From NCBI GenBank assembly GCA_903824855.1, contig CAIJYI010000045.1, positions 1 to 44,208 of the forward strand: 44,208 nucleotides of DNA. Reading direction: 5' to 3'. The notes beneath the pieces were generated by a model. It was not told where the DNA came from and searched no databases. It saw only the letters and a program-made list of their open reading frames with translations. Below, piece by piece: positions 8,425-17,381 of the stretch. Position numbers and translations under genes: made by a program. This DNA comes from an uncultured bacterium (GTDB taxonomy: Bacteria > Patescibacteriota > Minisyncoccia > Phycocordibacterales > CAIJYI01). Position 1 is the first letter of the stretch. Every line of letters begins with the position of its first letter.

Positions 8425-9770
8425 TTTAAAATCTCCGTAAGTGCATGAACGAATTTATCAACGTCTTCATCGGTATTCATTTCCGTAACAGAAATGAGAA
8501 TATCGTTTTTATTTTCAGGATAATTATCTGCAAGAGCGATGCCGCCGAAAATTTTATAATCGGAGGCAAGACGGTGCAAGAGTTCACATCCTGATAATTT
8601 TGTACGAATGACAAATTCATTGAATGTTGTTCCTGAAAATGGTTCTTCAATATTTTTTATGAGAGAAAGACGAGATCTGAGAAGAAAGGCTTTTTCATAA
8701 TTCAACTCAGCCAATTGAGGCAATCCTTTTTTTCCGTGAAGAGTAAGATACATCGCTGCGGTAGTCGCACACAATGCTTCATTCGTACAAATATTTGAAG
8801 TCGCCTTCTCACGTTTGATATGTTGTTCGCGAGTTGCGATAACAATTACGAAAGCATCTTTCCCTTCTTTATCTTTACCGCGTCCGATGAGACGGCCGGG
8901 CAGGTTGCGAACATTCGCAGTGCCGGTGGCAATCAAACCTAAAAGCGGTCCGCCGAATGATGGTGGCAATCCGAATGATTGTCCTTCACCGACGAAGATA
9001 TCAACGCCGAATTCGCCCGGTGGTTTTAAGAGAGCGAGTGAGAGCGCTTCGGTTGTTACCGAGATAAGAAGTGTTTCAACTTTCGTCGCAACTTCTTTCG
9101 CTTCACCTAAATCTTCTATCACACCGAAGTAATTTGGATAGCCGACAACCATACACATGGCGTCAGTTATTTTTTCGGGATCAAAAATTGTTTTGCCTGT
9201 TTTTTCATCAAAAGGCAATTCGACAATCGGTACATCTATGTCACGCATATAAGTACTGAGTGTTTCTCTATAATGTGGATGAAGTGCTTTTGATACATAA
9301 ACAATTTTTCCTTTTCTGGAAAGTCGTTTAGCCATAAGTACCGCTTCCGCAGTTGCTGTTGCTCCGTCATAAAGAGAAGCATTCGCAACATCCATACCTG
9401 AGAGCATCGCGATGTATGTTTGAAATTCATACAAGGCTTGAAGTGTTCCTTGGGAAGCTTCGGGCTGGTATGGAGTATATGAGGTCAAAAATTCTTCACG
9501 AGAAAGAAGTGCTGAAATAGCAGCCGGTATAAAATGGCGATTTATGCCACCACCCAAAAAGGATGTTTTTTTAACGGCGGCTTCACTTTCTTCCGCAAAT
9601 TTTTCCATGACGGCGGTGAGTTCCATTTCGGAAAGCGGGGCCGGCAAATTAAGCGGTTTTTTCAAACGCAATTCCGACGGAATTTGTTCGAAGAGTTTAT
9701 CAACGTGATCTACGCCAATGGTTTCAAGCATCGCGTCATGATCACTTTTTGTTTCGGGAATATATCTCAT
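8421..9770 (-). CDS. gcvPA: Glycine dehydrogenase (decarboxylating) subunit 1
   Basis: FLGGGINRHFIPAAI, YTPYQPEASQGTLQALYEFQT, NASLYDGATATAEA; 4-bp overlap with gcvPB. Confidence 0.95.
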   Translation of the reverse strand: MRYIPETKSDHDAMLETIGVDHVDKLFEQIPSELRLKKPLNLPAPLSEMELTAVMEKFAEESEAAVKKTSFLGGGINRHFIPAAISALLSREEFLTSYTPYQPEASQGTLQALYEFQTYIAMLSGMDVANASLYDGATATAEAVLMAKRLSRKGKIVYVSKALHPHYRETLSTYMRDIDVPIVELPFDEKTGKTIFDPEKITDAMCMVVGYPNYFGVIEDLGEAKEVATKVETLLISVTTEALSLALLKPPGEFGVDIFVGEGQSFGLPPSFGGPLLGLIATGTANVRNLPGRLIGRGKDKEGKDAFVIVIATREQHIKREKATSNICTNEALCATTAAMYLTLHGKKGLPQLAELNYEKAFLLRSRLSLIKNIEEPFSGTTFNEFVIRTKLSGCELLHRLASDYKIFGGIALADNYPENKNDILISVTEMNTDEDVDKFVHALTEILK

Positions 9771-9895
9771 ACATCCTCCTGTTTTTCGATAGTTTTACCA
9801 ATTTTTTTTCGCTTTTCAAAGTGCGAAATTCTGAGTCTAGTATAACCACTTTTTGACGTAAAAGTCAACCCCCTGACCGATGAAAATAGTACACA

Positions 9896-9925
9896 AAAAA
9901 AAGACGGAAATATCCGTCTTTTTTA
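9896..9925. terminator. Intrinsic terminator
   Basis: AAAAAAAGACGGAAATATCCGTCTTTTTT. Confidence 0.8.
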
Positions 9926-9931
9926 TTTTTT

Positions 9932-10549
9932 TTATAGGTGCATTCCCTCTTGAAAAACATTTCCGCTTCGTGTCTGAATGGCTTCTTCTATTTTCTTCAG
10001 AACTTCGGGTATTCCTTCTTTTTTTTCTGCAGAGAATGGTATGAATGGAACCTTGCCGATGACCTCCATTATTTCTTTCAATTGTTTCGGTCTGGCGGTT
10101 TTGTTGATTCGGTCAAATTTATTTCCGATTACAATAAAAGGAATATTTCCTTCGGTGAGTGCTTTTATCATTTCGGTGTCGCGCTCGGTAGGTCCGATAT
10201 AGGCATCAATGAGAACGAGGACGAGAGATATCGGCGCATCGGATTCAAACAAATACCACATGATATATTTCACCAATTTTTCTTTATCACCGTCAGGGGC
10301 TCTGGCATAACCGTATCCGGGAAGATCGACAAAATAAAATTCTTTATTGATGAGGAAGAAATTGATCTCCTTGGTTTTTCCGGGAGATGAACTGGATTTA
10401 GCCAAACCTTTGTGATTGACCAGCGCATTGATGACGCTCGATTTTCCCACGTTTGAGCGCCCAACAAAAGCGAACTCCAACTTGGGATCGCCTAATATCG
10501 GATCCGTTCCGCGGATACCCTTTACAAATGTGGCTGAATCTATTTTCAT
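9932..10549 (-). CDS. engB: Ribosome biogenesis GTP-binding protein YsxC/EngB
   Basis: FAFVGRSNVGKSSVINAL, SPGKTKEINFF, VDLPGYGYA, GNKFD; likely start MKIDSATFVKG. Confidence 0.92.
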   Translation of the reverse strand: MKIDSATFVKGIRGTDPILGDPKLEFAFVGRSNVGKSSVINALVNHKGLAKSSSSPGKTKEINFFLINKEFYFVDLPGYGYARAPDGDKEKLVKYIMWYLFESDAPISLVLVLIDAYIGPTERDTEMIKALTEGNIPFIVIGNKFDRINKTARPKQLKEIMEVIGKVPFIPFSAEKKEGIPEVLKKIEEAIQTRSGNVFQEGMHL

Positions 10550-10611
10550 ACCCTCATCATAGCACATAATCAGGAAAAATACAGACAAAAAAACCCCGTA
10601 ACTCCTCACAA

Positions 10612-10690
10612 CTGTCATTCTGAACTTGATTCAGAATCCACTTCAATTGCGATAAACATGGATCCTGAATCAAGTTCAGGATGACGACCG
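10612..10690. repeat. Two facing copies of palindromic GTCATTCTGAACTTGATTCAGAATCCA element
   Basis: Same family as 1597-1844 and 4888-5123, in an intergenic spacer. Confidence 0.85.
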
Positions 10691-10735
10691 ACATTATAAA
10701 ATATACAATTTATAGAGGCGTGATTAATTACAGAA

Positions 10736-10757
10736 AACCCGGCAGGTGATGCCGGGA
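10736..10757. terminator. Hairpin after LysE-like gene
   Basis: AACCCGGCAGGTGATGCCGGGAATTT. Confidence 0.6.
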
Positions 10758-10763
10758 ATTTAA

Positions 10764-11387
10764 CTAATACATACTGAATGCTTTATAAAAGAACCAAAAA
10801 GAAAAGAGAATAAGGATGAACGCTGCAATTTTTGTCATACGAAATGCAATATCATTCGACACGTTTGCTCTCAGTCGTGACGTCGCAAAAACAACAACTG
10901 ACAAAACAAGGAGTTCTCCGAAAATAACTCCGGATCCATCGATTGCGGCAATGAACCAGCTATTTTTTAGCATGTCTGCGATTATTAACGGAGAAAGAAC
11001 TCCAATCCACCAAAAAAGATTAATCGGATGGACGGCGGTAAGAAGGAACCCGGTAACAAAAACATTTCCTCCTTTTTTTACATTTTGTCTCGGATGAAAA
11101 GAATTTATCGACGAACGAATTCCCTGATATCCGGCGAAGAGCAAAGTAATTCCGCCGAGAACCCAGAGATATATCTCAGGAATTAATTTTTGAAAAATTA
11201 CCGCTGAACCCGAAAGAGAAAGAAAAAGATATCCGGTCTCTGCAAGACAAAAGCCTGCAACTGCCGTCATTCCCAGAAAAAATCCTCTTTCCATACTTTT
11301 TTGAAAAATATAAAATGAAGATTGCCCGAACTGAAGCGAAGCGAAAAAACCGATGGAGAAACAAACGAAGAAATTTTGAGTTATCAC
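10764..11387 (-). CDS. LysE-family translocator-like membrane protein
   Basis: Multi-TM; FVTGFLLTAVHPINLFWWIGVL resembles the LysE family GxxLxxxNPK region. Confidence 0.7.
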   Translation of the reverse strand: MITQNFFVCFSIGFFASLQFGQSSFYIFQKSMERGFFLGMTAVAGFCLAETGYLFLSLSGSAVIFQKLIPEIYLWVLGGITLLFAGYQGIRSSINSFHPRQNVKKGGNVFVTGFLLTAVHPINLFWWIGVLSPLIIADMLKNSWFIAAIDGSGVIFGELLVLSVVVFATSRLRANVSNDIAFRMTKIAAFILILFSFWFFYKAFSMY

Positions 11388-11457
11388 GATAACCCTCCAT
11401 GTAAAATATGTCTTTTTTCAAGATAACACATATGTACAGAAATATCAAATAAAAGAG

Positions 11458-11484
11458 AACCCTCAATATAAATTGAGGGTTCGT
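11458..11484. terminator. Intrinsic terminator
   Basis: GAACCCTCAATATAAATTGAGGGTTC. Confidence 0.7.
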
Positions 11485-11518
11485 GTTATTACAGAATAGA
11501 AATCTTGAATTTTAATAA

Positions 11519-11698
11519 TTATCTATCGTCCCATTCGCGAGCTTCTTGTTCGGTCATAAGCTGTCCTCGGAAGAGAACGTGCTTGACGAAACGATCAGGA
11601 AAGATTGGTTCTTTTTTTGGAACTTCTGTTTGTTCAACGGTTGTATCGATTATAATACCCATACTACCGGCTGAGCGATAAATTGCTTGTACTTGCAT
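11519..11698 (-). CDS. Small hypothetical protein, 59 aa (absent from ORF track)
   Basis: MQVQAIYRSAGSMGIIIDTTVEQTEVPKKEPIFPDRFVKHVLFRGQLMTEQEAREWDDR*; AGGAG 5' of ATG; terminator downstream. Confidence 0.7.
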   Translation of the reverse strand: MQVQAIYRSAGSMGIIIDTTVEQTEVPKKEPIFPDRFVKHVLFRGQLMTEQEAREWDDR

Positions 11699-11733
11699 GG
11701 AAACACTCCTGTGGTGTTAAAAGTGAAAGGCTT

Positions 11734-11820
11734 ATTCAGGACGAATTTTATAGCCACCGCGTGAGTTAGTAAATAAAGTTAAATAATAATTAGGTGGTGG
11801 CTATAAAGCTCATTCCGAAT
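11734..11820. promoter_or_regulatory. 25-bp imperfect inverted repeat (candidate leader hairpin)
   Basis: ATTCAGGACGAATTTTATAGCCACC (11734-11758) versus reverse complement of 11796-11820 ATTCGGAATGAGCTTTATAGCCACC. Confidence 0.6.
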
Positions 11821-11920
11821 ATTTCATTTATTTTATCTTCCTATTTCTAAGTTTATTTTATCATATTAAATTATTTTGTCAAGTGTTACAAAACGCCTTA
11901 TTTTAGAGTATTATATGGTA

Positions 11921-12796
11921 ATGGAAAACAAACAAAAAATTATTGTCGTAACGGGCGGAGCCGGCTTTATCGGTTCACATTTGATTGAAAGCCTGGTCAC
12001 TTCCCCTCTAAATCGTGTTATCTCTCTCGATAATTATTTTACCGGAAAAAAAGAAAATCATATTCCCGGTGCCGAATATCGTGAAGGTCATACAAAAGAT
12101 ATTGAGAAATTAATTCCTGAAACGCCGGATATAATTTATCACTTGGGAGAATATTCTCGAGTCGAAAAAAGCTTTGATGATGTATCAATTGTCTGGGACA
12201 TGAATGTCGCCGGTACTTTTAGCGTGCTTGAATTTTGTCGAAAAAAAGGCTCGAAGATTCTTTACGCCGGTTCCAGTACCAAATTCGGAGATGGTGGAAT
12301 GGGAAGAGACCAAAGCCCTTATGCGTGGACAAAAGCGACGAATACTGATTTAGTCGTAAATTACGGAAAGTGGTTCGGCATTGATTTTGCCATTACTTAT
12401 TTTTATAACGTATACGGCGGAAGAGAAATTTCGAAAGGAGAATATGCGACACTTATGGGTATTTTTAAAGAGCGATATTTATCAGGAATGCCTTTTTCTA
12501 TTGTTTCCCCGGGAACACAACGAAGAAATTTCACCCATGTCGACGACATCGTATCAGGTCTCATTCTTGTCGGAGAAAATGGACACGGAGATGAATACGG
12601 GCTTGGTGCGACCGAAAGTTATTCCATTCTTGAAGTTGCGCAAATGTTTGGCGGCGAAATAGAGATGCTTCCGGAAAGACCCGGAAACCGTATGGGTTCG
12701 TCGCTGGATATTCACAGAGCGACACAAGAGCTCGGATGGAAAGCAAATCGAAAACTAACCGACTTTATTGAAGAAATTAAATCGAAGAAAAAATAA
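11921..12796 (+). CDS. NAD-dependent epimerase/dehydratase (UDP-sugar epimerase-like SDR)
   Basis: IIVVTGGAGFIGSHLIESL; SPYAWTKA (YxxxK); start likely MENKQK. Confidence 0.88.
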   Translation: MENKQKIIVVTGGAGFIGSHLIESLVTSPLNRVISLDNYFTGKKENHIPGAEYREGHTKDIEKLIPETPDIIYHLGEYSRVEKSFDDVSIVWDMNVAGTFSVLEFCRKKGSKILYAGSSTKFGDGGMGRDQSPYAWTKATNTDLVVNYGKWFGIDFAITYFYNVYGGREISKGEYATLMGIFKERYLSGMPFSIVSPGTQRRNFTHVDDIVSGLILVGENGHGDEYGLGATESYSILEVAQMFGGEIEMLPERPGNRMGSSLDIHRATQELGWKANRKLTDFIEEIKSKKK

Positions 12797-14004
12797 TGAA
12801 AAAGATTCTTATTTTTTCACTGGCCTATTATCCGAAACATGTCGGTGGGGCTGAAGTGGCAATAAAAGAAATTACCGATAGAATCTCATCTGAAGAGTTT
12901 GAATTCCACATGGTAACTCTCCGTTTTGATGACACTTTACCGAAAGAAGAAAAAATTGGAAATGTTTTTGTGCACAGAATCGGACCGACAAAACATAATC
13001 CTACCATATCGGACTTACGGAAGTTCCCGCTGTACGCAAATAAAATCGTGTATCAATTTCTCGCTGTTTGGGAGGCTCATCAATTACACAAAAAATATCA
13101 TTTTGATGCCACGTGGGCAATGATGGCACATTCCTCCGGAGTGCCGGCGGGTATTTTCAAAACACTTCATCCGGAAGTTAAGTATTTGCTGACTCTTCAA
13201 GAAGGTGATCCGATTGATTATATCAAGAAAAAAATGCGTCCTATTTATCCGCTTTTTGCTCGTGCATTTACCAAAGCCGATATGATACAAGTTATCTCTA
13301 CCTTTCTCGGCAAGTGGGCTCGTGATATGGGATTTAAGGGAAGAATGGCCATCGTTCCAAATGCGGTAAACACCAAACACTTCTCACAGGATTACAAAAA
13401 GGAAGATATCGAAGCCCTCAAACAAAAACTCGGGAAAAAAGAAGGTGATATTTTTCTCATAACTTCCTCGCGTCTCGTGAAGAAAAATGCTATAGACGAT
13501 GTTATCAAATCTCTTACTTTCCTTTCTGAAAATATAAAATTTCTTATTTTGGGAATTGGCCCCGACGAAGAAACACTCCGCAATCTGGCAAAAGATAAAA
13601 GTGTTTCCGGACGCGTTATGTTTCTTGGTCAGATAGACCACAAAGAAATGCCGTTATATTTAAAAGTATCTGATATTTTTATTCGCCCTTCCCTTTCAGA
13701 AGGATTCGGCAATTCATTCATCGAAGCTATGGCTTCGGGAATTCCCGTTATCGCCACACAAGAAGGTGGAATATCCGATTTTCTTTTTGATCCCGAATTA
13801 AATCCTGAAACTCCCGCAACCGGCCGAGCCGTAAAGCCAAACGACCCACAAGGGATAGCGAGAGCCGTTACCTTATTTATCGATAAAAAAGATGAGACGG
13901 AAAAGATTATTGCCACCGCAAAGAAAATGGCTTTTGAGAAATACGACTGGGATATCATTGCAAAAGATATAAAAGAACAGGTTTTTGAAAAACTTCTTAA
14001 ATAA
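12796..14004 (+). CDS. Glycosyltransferase family 4 protein
   Basis: YYPKHVGGAEVAIKEI, IVPNAVNTKHFS, RPSLSEGFGNSFIEAMASGIPVIATQEGGISDFL. Confidence 0.92.
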   Translation: MKKILIFSLAYYPKHVGGAEVAIKEITDRISSEEFEFHMVTLRFDDTLPKEEKIGNVFVHRIGPTKHNPTISDLRKFPLYANKIVYQFLAVWEAHQLHKKYHFDATWAMMAHSSGVPAGIFKTLHPEVKYLLTLQEGDPIDYIKKKMRPIYPLFARAFTKADMIQVISTFLGKWARDMGFKGRMAIVPNAVNTKHFSQDYKKEDIEALKQKLGKKEGDIFLITSSRLVKKNAIDDVIKSLTFLSENIKFLILGIGPDEETLRNLAKDKSVSGRVMFLGQIDHKEMPLYLKVSDIFIRPSLSEGFGNSFIEAMASGIPVIATQEGGISDFLFDPELNPETPATGRAVKPNDPQGIARAVTLFIDKKDETEKIIATAKKMAFEKYDWDIIAKDIKEQVFEKLLK

Positions 14005-14016
14005 AATTTAGTTTTT

Positions 14017-14056
14017 AAAAAAATCTCCGAAGGACAATCCTTCGGAGATTTTTTAT
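14017..14056. terminator. Bidirectional intrinsic terminator between convergent genes
   Basis: AAAAAATCTCCGAAGGACAATCCTTCGGAGATTTTTT. Confidence 0.9.
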
Positions 14057-14063
14057 AATGATT

Positions 14064-16331
14064 TTATCTCGCCATCATTCCTTCGGCATCTTCGAATTTG
14101 ATAGAGAGGATTTTTGAAACACAATCTACACCAACCGTGACGCCATAGATAATTCCCGCGTGGGACATTGTTTCTCTATTATGAGTGATGATAATTAACT
14201 GAGACGTAACGGAGAGTGATTCCAGCATCATTCCGTATTTTTTGGAATTTGATTCATCGAGGGCGGCATCAGTCTCGTCGAGAACGAGGAATGGCGGTGG
14301 GTTTACTTGAGAAACGGCAAAGAGCAAAGCTATCGAAGTGAGGGTTCTTTCGCCTCCTGAGAGCATCTGAATGCCACGCAAACGCTTGTGTGGAAGCGTA
14401 ATGTTGATTTCCAAGCCTTCCTCTTCATCTTCCTCGGGGATTGGAACATCGGTTGCCGTCAGGACTTCTTCCACCTCATTCTTTTTCTTCTTCTCAGGAA
14501 GAACCGCTTTGAGCGAAGCCGTACCTCCTCCAAAAAGAATGGTAAAATATTCTTGGAATTGTCGGTTAATCTTATCCAGTCCTTCCTTAAATTCAACGGT
14601 AAGTTTTTCGGAAAGTTCGGTAATTAATAAACCTAAAGATTCTGCGCTCTTGGTTAAGTCTATAAGTTCTCGTTCAAGGAAAGCATCGCGTTCAATAACA
14701 TCTTCATATTCTTTGAGTACGTCTTCCCCTCCGCCGACACCGAGCTCCTCGATGCGGATTTTCATTCGTTCAATCGTCTTTTTTCTCTCGCGCTGTTTTT
14801 CTCTTTCCTCGTTAATCACTTCTTCTTCAGTGATAAGAAGATTTCCGTAATCAAGTATCTCACGCCCGATTAATACACCGGCTTCTCCAAGTTCATTCTT
14901 AAAATCTTGTTCCTCGTGCTCAACTTCGTACATGCGACTTCGGCAGGAATTTACTTTTATTGCGGCATCGCTCCGATCAGACATCATCTGGAAAAGTTCG
15001 CGTTCAATATCTCGCGTAGCATCCTTTTCTTTTTCCATCTCAGATTTCATTGCGGCATAAAGCGCCTGCACTCTGTCTTCTTCCTCTTTAAGCGCATGCA
15101 TTTCCTTTTCAACCCTTTCCTTTTCCTCCCGCATTTTTACGAGCTCCGCTTCATTTTCTTCGGTTTTCTCAATTTCCGGTTTTTCGGTGTTTTCTGTGTG
15201 AGATTCTACTAATGCGTGTAAATAACCTTTTATTTTTTCCAGAATATCTTTTATACGGCCCATGTCTTCAGAACCGGATGCTTCAATTAATAAGCCCTCG
15301 GCAATAGTAACCATTTCACGAACCTTCGATAGTGGTACAAAGGTTTCTTTAATTTTTATGGCAACCTGCTTATCTCTTTCTTTTCGACGAATCTCGAATT
15401 CTATCATTCCTTCCAAACGTCCGAGAGCACGAGAAAATTCATCTTTCTTTGCGCGAACGGAGCGAATATCTGTTTCCAGTTTCAAAATTTCCGAAGAACC
15501 GGATTTTTCTTTTTCAGAAAGAGCGATTACTTCTCTGGCTTTTTCGATTTTCTCATCAAGAGCGCGAAGTTCTTCTTTCGGCCCTCTGGCTTCATCTTCA
15601 AGAGCGCGTTTTTTCCAGTTCACGTATAATTCCTCTTTCTTCAAATATTCCGCATAAGAACCGGAAAGCTCCGAACGAAGTTTTTTGACTCGTTCAATTC
15701 GTTCTACCTGTTTTTTTAAAAATGAAATGCGTGGGGCGAGTTCTTTTCGAAGTAAGGAAACTTCTCTGACATTCTCTTCGGTTTTCTTTAATTTTTTCTC
15801 GCTCTCGCTGATCTTGTATTGATAGATACGAAGTCCGAGCGCATCTTCAATCATGATACGACGCTCTCGAATACTGGAAAAAAGAAAGCGGTCGGTTTCA
15901 CCTTGAGAAATAATATGATGTGCGGAAGACCCAATGTGGGCCACAGAGAGAAGCTCGACGATATCTTTAAGGCGAACAGAAGTGCCGTTTATTGTGTAAT
16001 TATTGGCGCCATCTCGAAAGACTTCGCGCCCGATAACAACTTCATCATAATCAATATCAAAGACTCGGTCGACATTGTCGAAAGTAATAAAAACAGATGC
16101 ATGATTCAATCGTCCTGCCATTTTTGAACCGTTCCAGATGAGGTCTTCTCCTCTTTTTCCGCGCATGGATTTAATGGATTGTTCTCCGAGAACAAAGCGC
16201 ATCGCTTCCGCAACGTTTGATTTCCCTGAGCCGTTCGGTCCGACAATCGCAGTAACAGAAGCGCTGAAATCCAGCGTCGTTTTACGCGCAAACGATTTAA
16301 ACCCCGTTAACTCTATTTTCTTCAGTCTCAT
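14064..16331 (-). CDS. smc: SMC-type chromosome segregation ATPase, short (755 aa)
   Basis: IELTGFKSFA, IVGPNGSGKSNVAEAMRFVLGEQS, LSGGERTLTSIALLFAVSQVNPPPFLVLDETDAALDESN. Confidence 0.9.
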   Translation of the reverse strand: MRLKKIELTGFKSFARKTTLDFSASVTAIVGPNGSGKSNVAEAMRFVLGEQSIKSMRGKRGEDLIWNGSKMAGRLNHASVFITFDNVDRVFDIDYDEVVIGREVFRDGANNYTINGTSVRLKDIVELLSVAHIGSSAHHIISQGETDRFLFSSIRERRIMIEDALGLRIYQYKISESEKKLKKTEENVREVSLLRKELAPRISFLKKQVERIERVKKLRSELSGSYAEYLKKEELYVNWKKRALEDEARGPKEELRALDEKIEKAREVIALSEKEKSGSSEILKLETDIRSVRAKKDEFSRALGRLEGMIEFEIRRKERDKQVAIKIKETFVPLSKVREMVTIAEGLLIEASGSEDMGRIKDILEKIKGYLHALVESHTENTEKPEIEKTEENEAELVKMREEKERVEKEMHALKEEEDRVQALYAAMKSEMEKEKDATRDIERELFQMMSDRSDAAIKVNSCRSRMYEVEHEEQDFKNELGEAGVLIGREILDYGNLLITEEEVINEEREKQRERKKTIERMKIRIEELGVGGGEDVLKEYEDVIERDAFLERELIDLTKSAESLGLLITELSEKLTVEFKEGLDKINRQFQEYFTILFGGGTASLKAVLPEKKKKNEVEEVLTATDVPIPEEDEEEGLEINITLPHKRLRGIQMLSGGERTLTSIALLFAVSQVNPPPFLVLDETDAALDESNSKKYGMMLESLSVTSQLIIITHNRETMSHAGIIYGVTVGVDCVSKILSIKFEDAEGMMAR

Positions 16332-16370
16332 TACTTCTATTTTACAATTATTAAAGCTATTTTACAAAGT

Positions 16371-16401
16371 AAAACCCCCGAAGTTTTATTCTTCGGGGGT
16401 T
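16371..16401. terminator. Bidirectional intrinsic terminator
   Basis: AAAACCCCCGAAGTTTTATTCTTCGGGGGTT. Confidence 0.8.
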
Positions 16402-16470
16402 GAGCTCTGGGTTAATTATGTTCACTCAAAAGAGTTTTTTTCAGGCATCGGCGAGGTGAAATCTTCGGGT

Positions 16471-16731
16471 TCAACCTGATATTTTGTTTTCTGGAAAATC
16501 GCCGAAGATTTTTAAAAGACAATCCGCTTGTAGCTGATCATTTTTTTCAAGATTAGCTCTTGCTTCTTCCAAATATTTTTCGAATTGTGCTTGTTTTTTT
16601 TCTTTCTCGCAACGACACAGAACGTCTAGATGTCTGATGGTTCTATTCGGACCTATTTTGATCACGGGATATCGGACCTGTACTTCACCGCATTTTTCAC
16701 AAACGTTTACAATAATAGTATATTTCTTCAT
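16471..16731 (-). CDS. Small Cys-containing hypothetical protein
   Basis: MKKYTIIVNVCEKCGEVQVRYPVIKIG...LCRCEKEKK; CxxC plus CxC. Confidence 0.6.
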   Translation of the reverse strand: MKKYTIIVNVCEKCGEVQVRYPVIKIGPNRTIRHLDVLCRCEKEKKQAQFEKYLEEARANLEKNDQLQADCLLKIFGDFPENKISG

Positions 16732-16823
16732 TTTCTTCTCCTTTCTCTGGTGGGACAATAATTAATTTCATTAAGAACTAATGAACATACCGTTTTTTAG
16801 ACTACTATTTAATTTAAATTTTG

Positions 16824-17381
16824 TCAAACAGATTTTTCATCCAAAAATTCCTTCAATTTCTCCAGGGCGATTTTTCGCATTCCACTTTCGTGCCATTCTC
16901 CTTCGGTCATTTCGGCTCGGGTTTTCGTGTAGCCGTCGGGGATGAAAATTTTATCCCAACAAAAACCTCCTTCACCACGTGGTGATTCTGCGATTGTTCC
17001 CCGAACGAGTCCGGAAAAAATATGAACTTCCTTTCCGTCACAATACGCAAACTCGACTTCGGTTTGAGCTTTCCTTGTTTCAAAAGAATCGAGCATTCGA
17101 CACATCCCTTCGTTCCCCACCGTCTGGTCAAACCATTTAATGAGCGGCCCCGGAAGCCCTTTGAGCGCATCAAAAGTAACAGAGACATCCTCAATCAAAA
17201 CAGGTTTCCCCACCTCGGTAAAAGCTCTTCTCGCCTTATCTTCAACAACTTCGCGAAGGTCGAGCGACTGGATTTCAGGAAGGTCAAGTTTTTGATGTTC
17301 CACTTCCATGTGAAAATAATCCGCGAGGTATTTCGCTTTGTTGGCATTCCCCGTTATAAAAATAAGTTTATTATTTTGCAT
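16824..17381 (-). CDS. Non-canonical purine NTP pyrophosphatase (RdgB/HAM1 family)
   Basis: KLIFITGNANKAKYL, VLIEDVSVTFDALKGLPGPLIKWF. Confidence 0.88.
   Translation of the reverse strand: MQNNKLIFITGNANKAKYLADYFHMEVEHQKLDLPEIQSLDLREVVEDKARRAFTEVGKPVLIEDVSVTFDALKGLPGPLIKWFDQTVGNEGMCRMLDSFETRKAQTEVEFAYCDGKEVHIFSGLVRGTIAESPRGEGGFCWDKIFIPDGYTKTRAEMTEGEWHESGMRKIALEKLKEFLDEKSV

Noticed and set aside
9771-9895. Glycine riboswitch upstream of gcvPA
   Set aside because: No tandem aptamer-like conserved GG-rich motifs could be seen; only an AT-rich leader.
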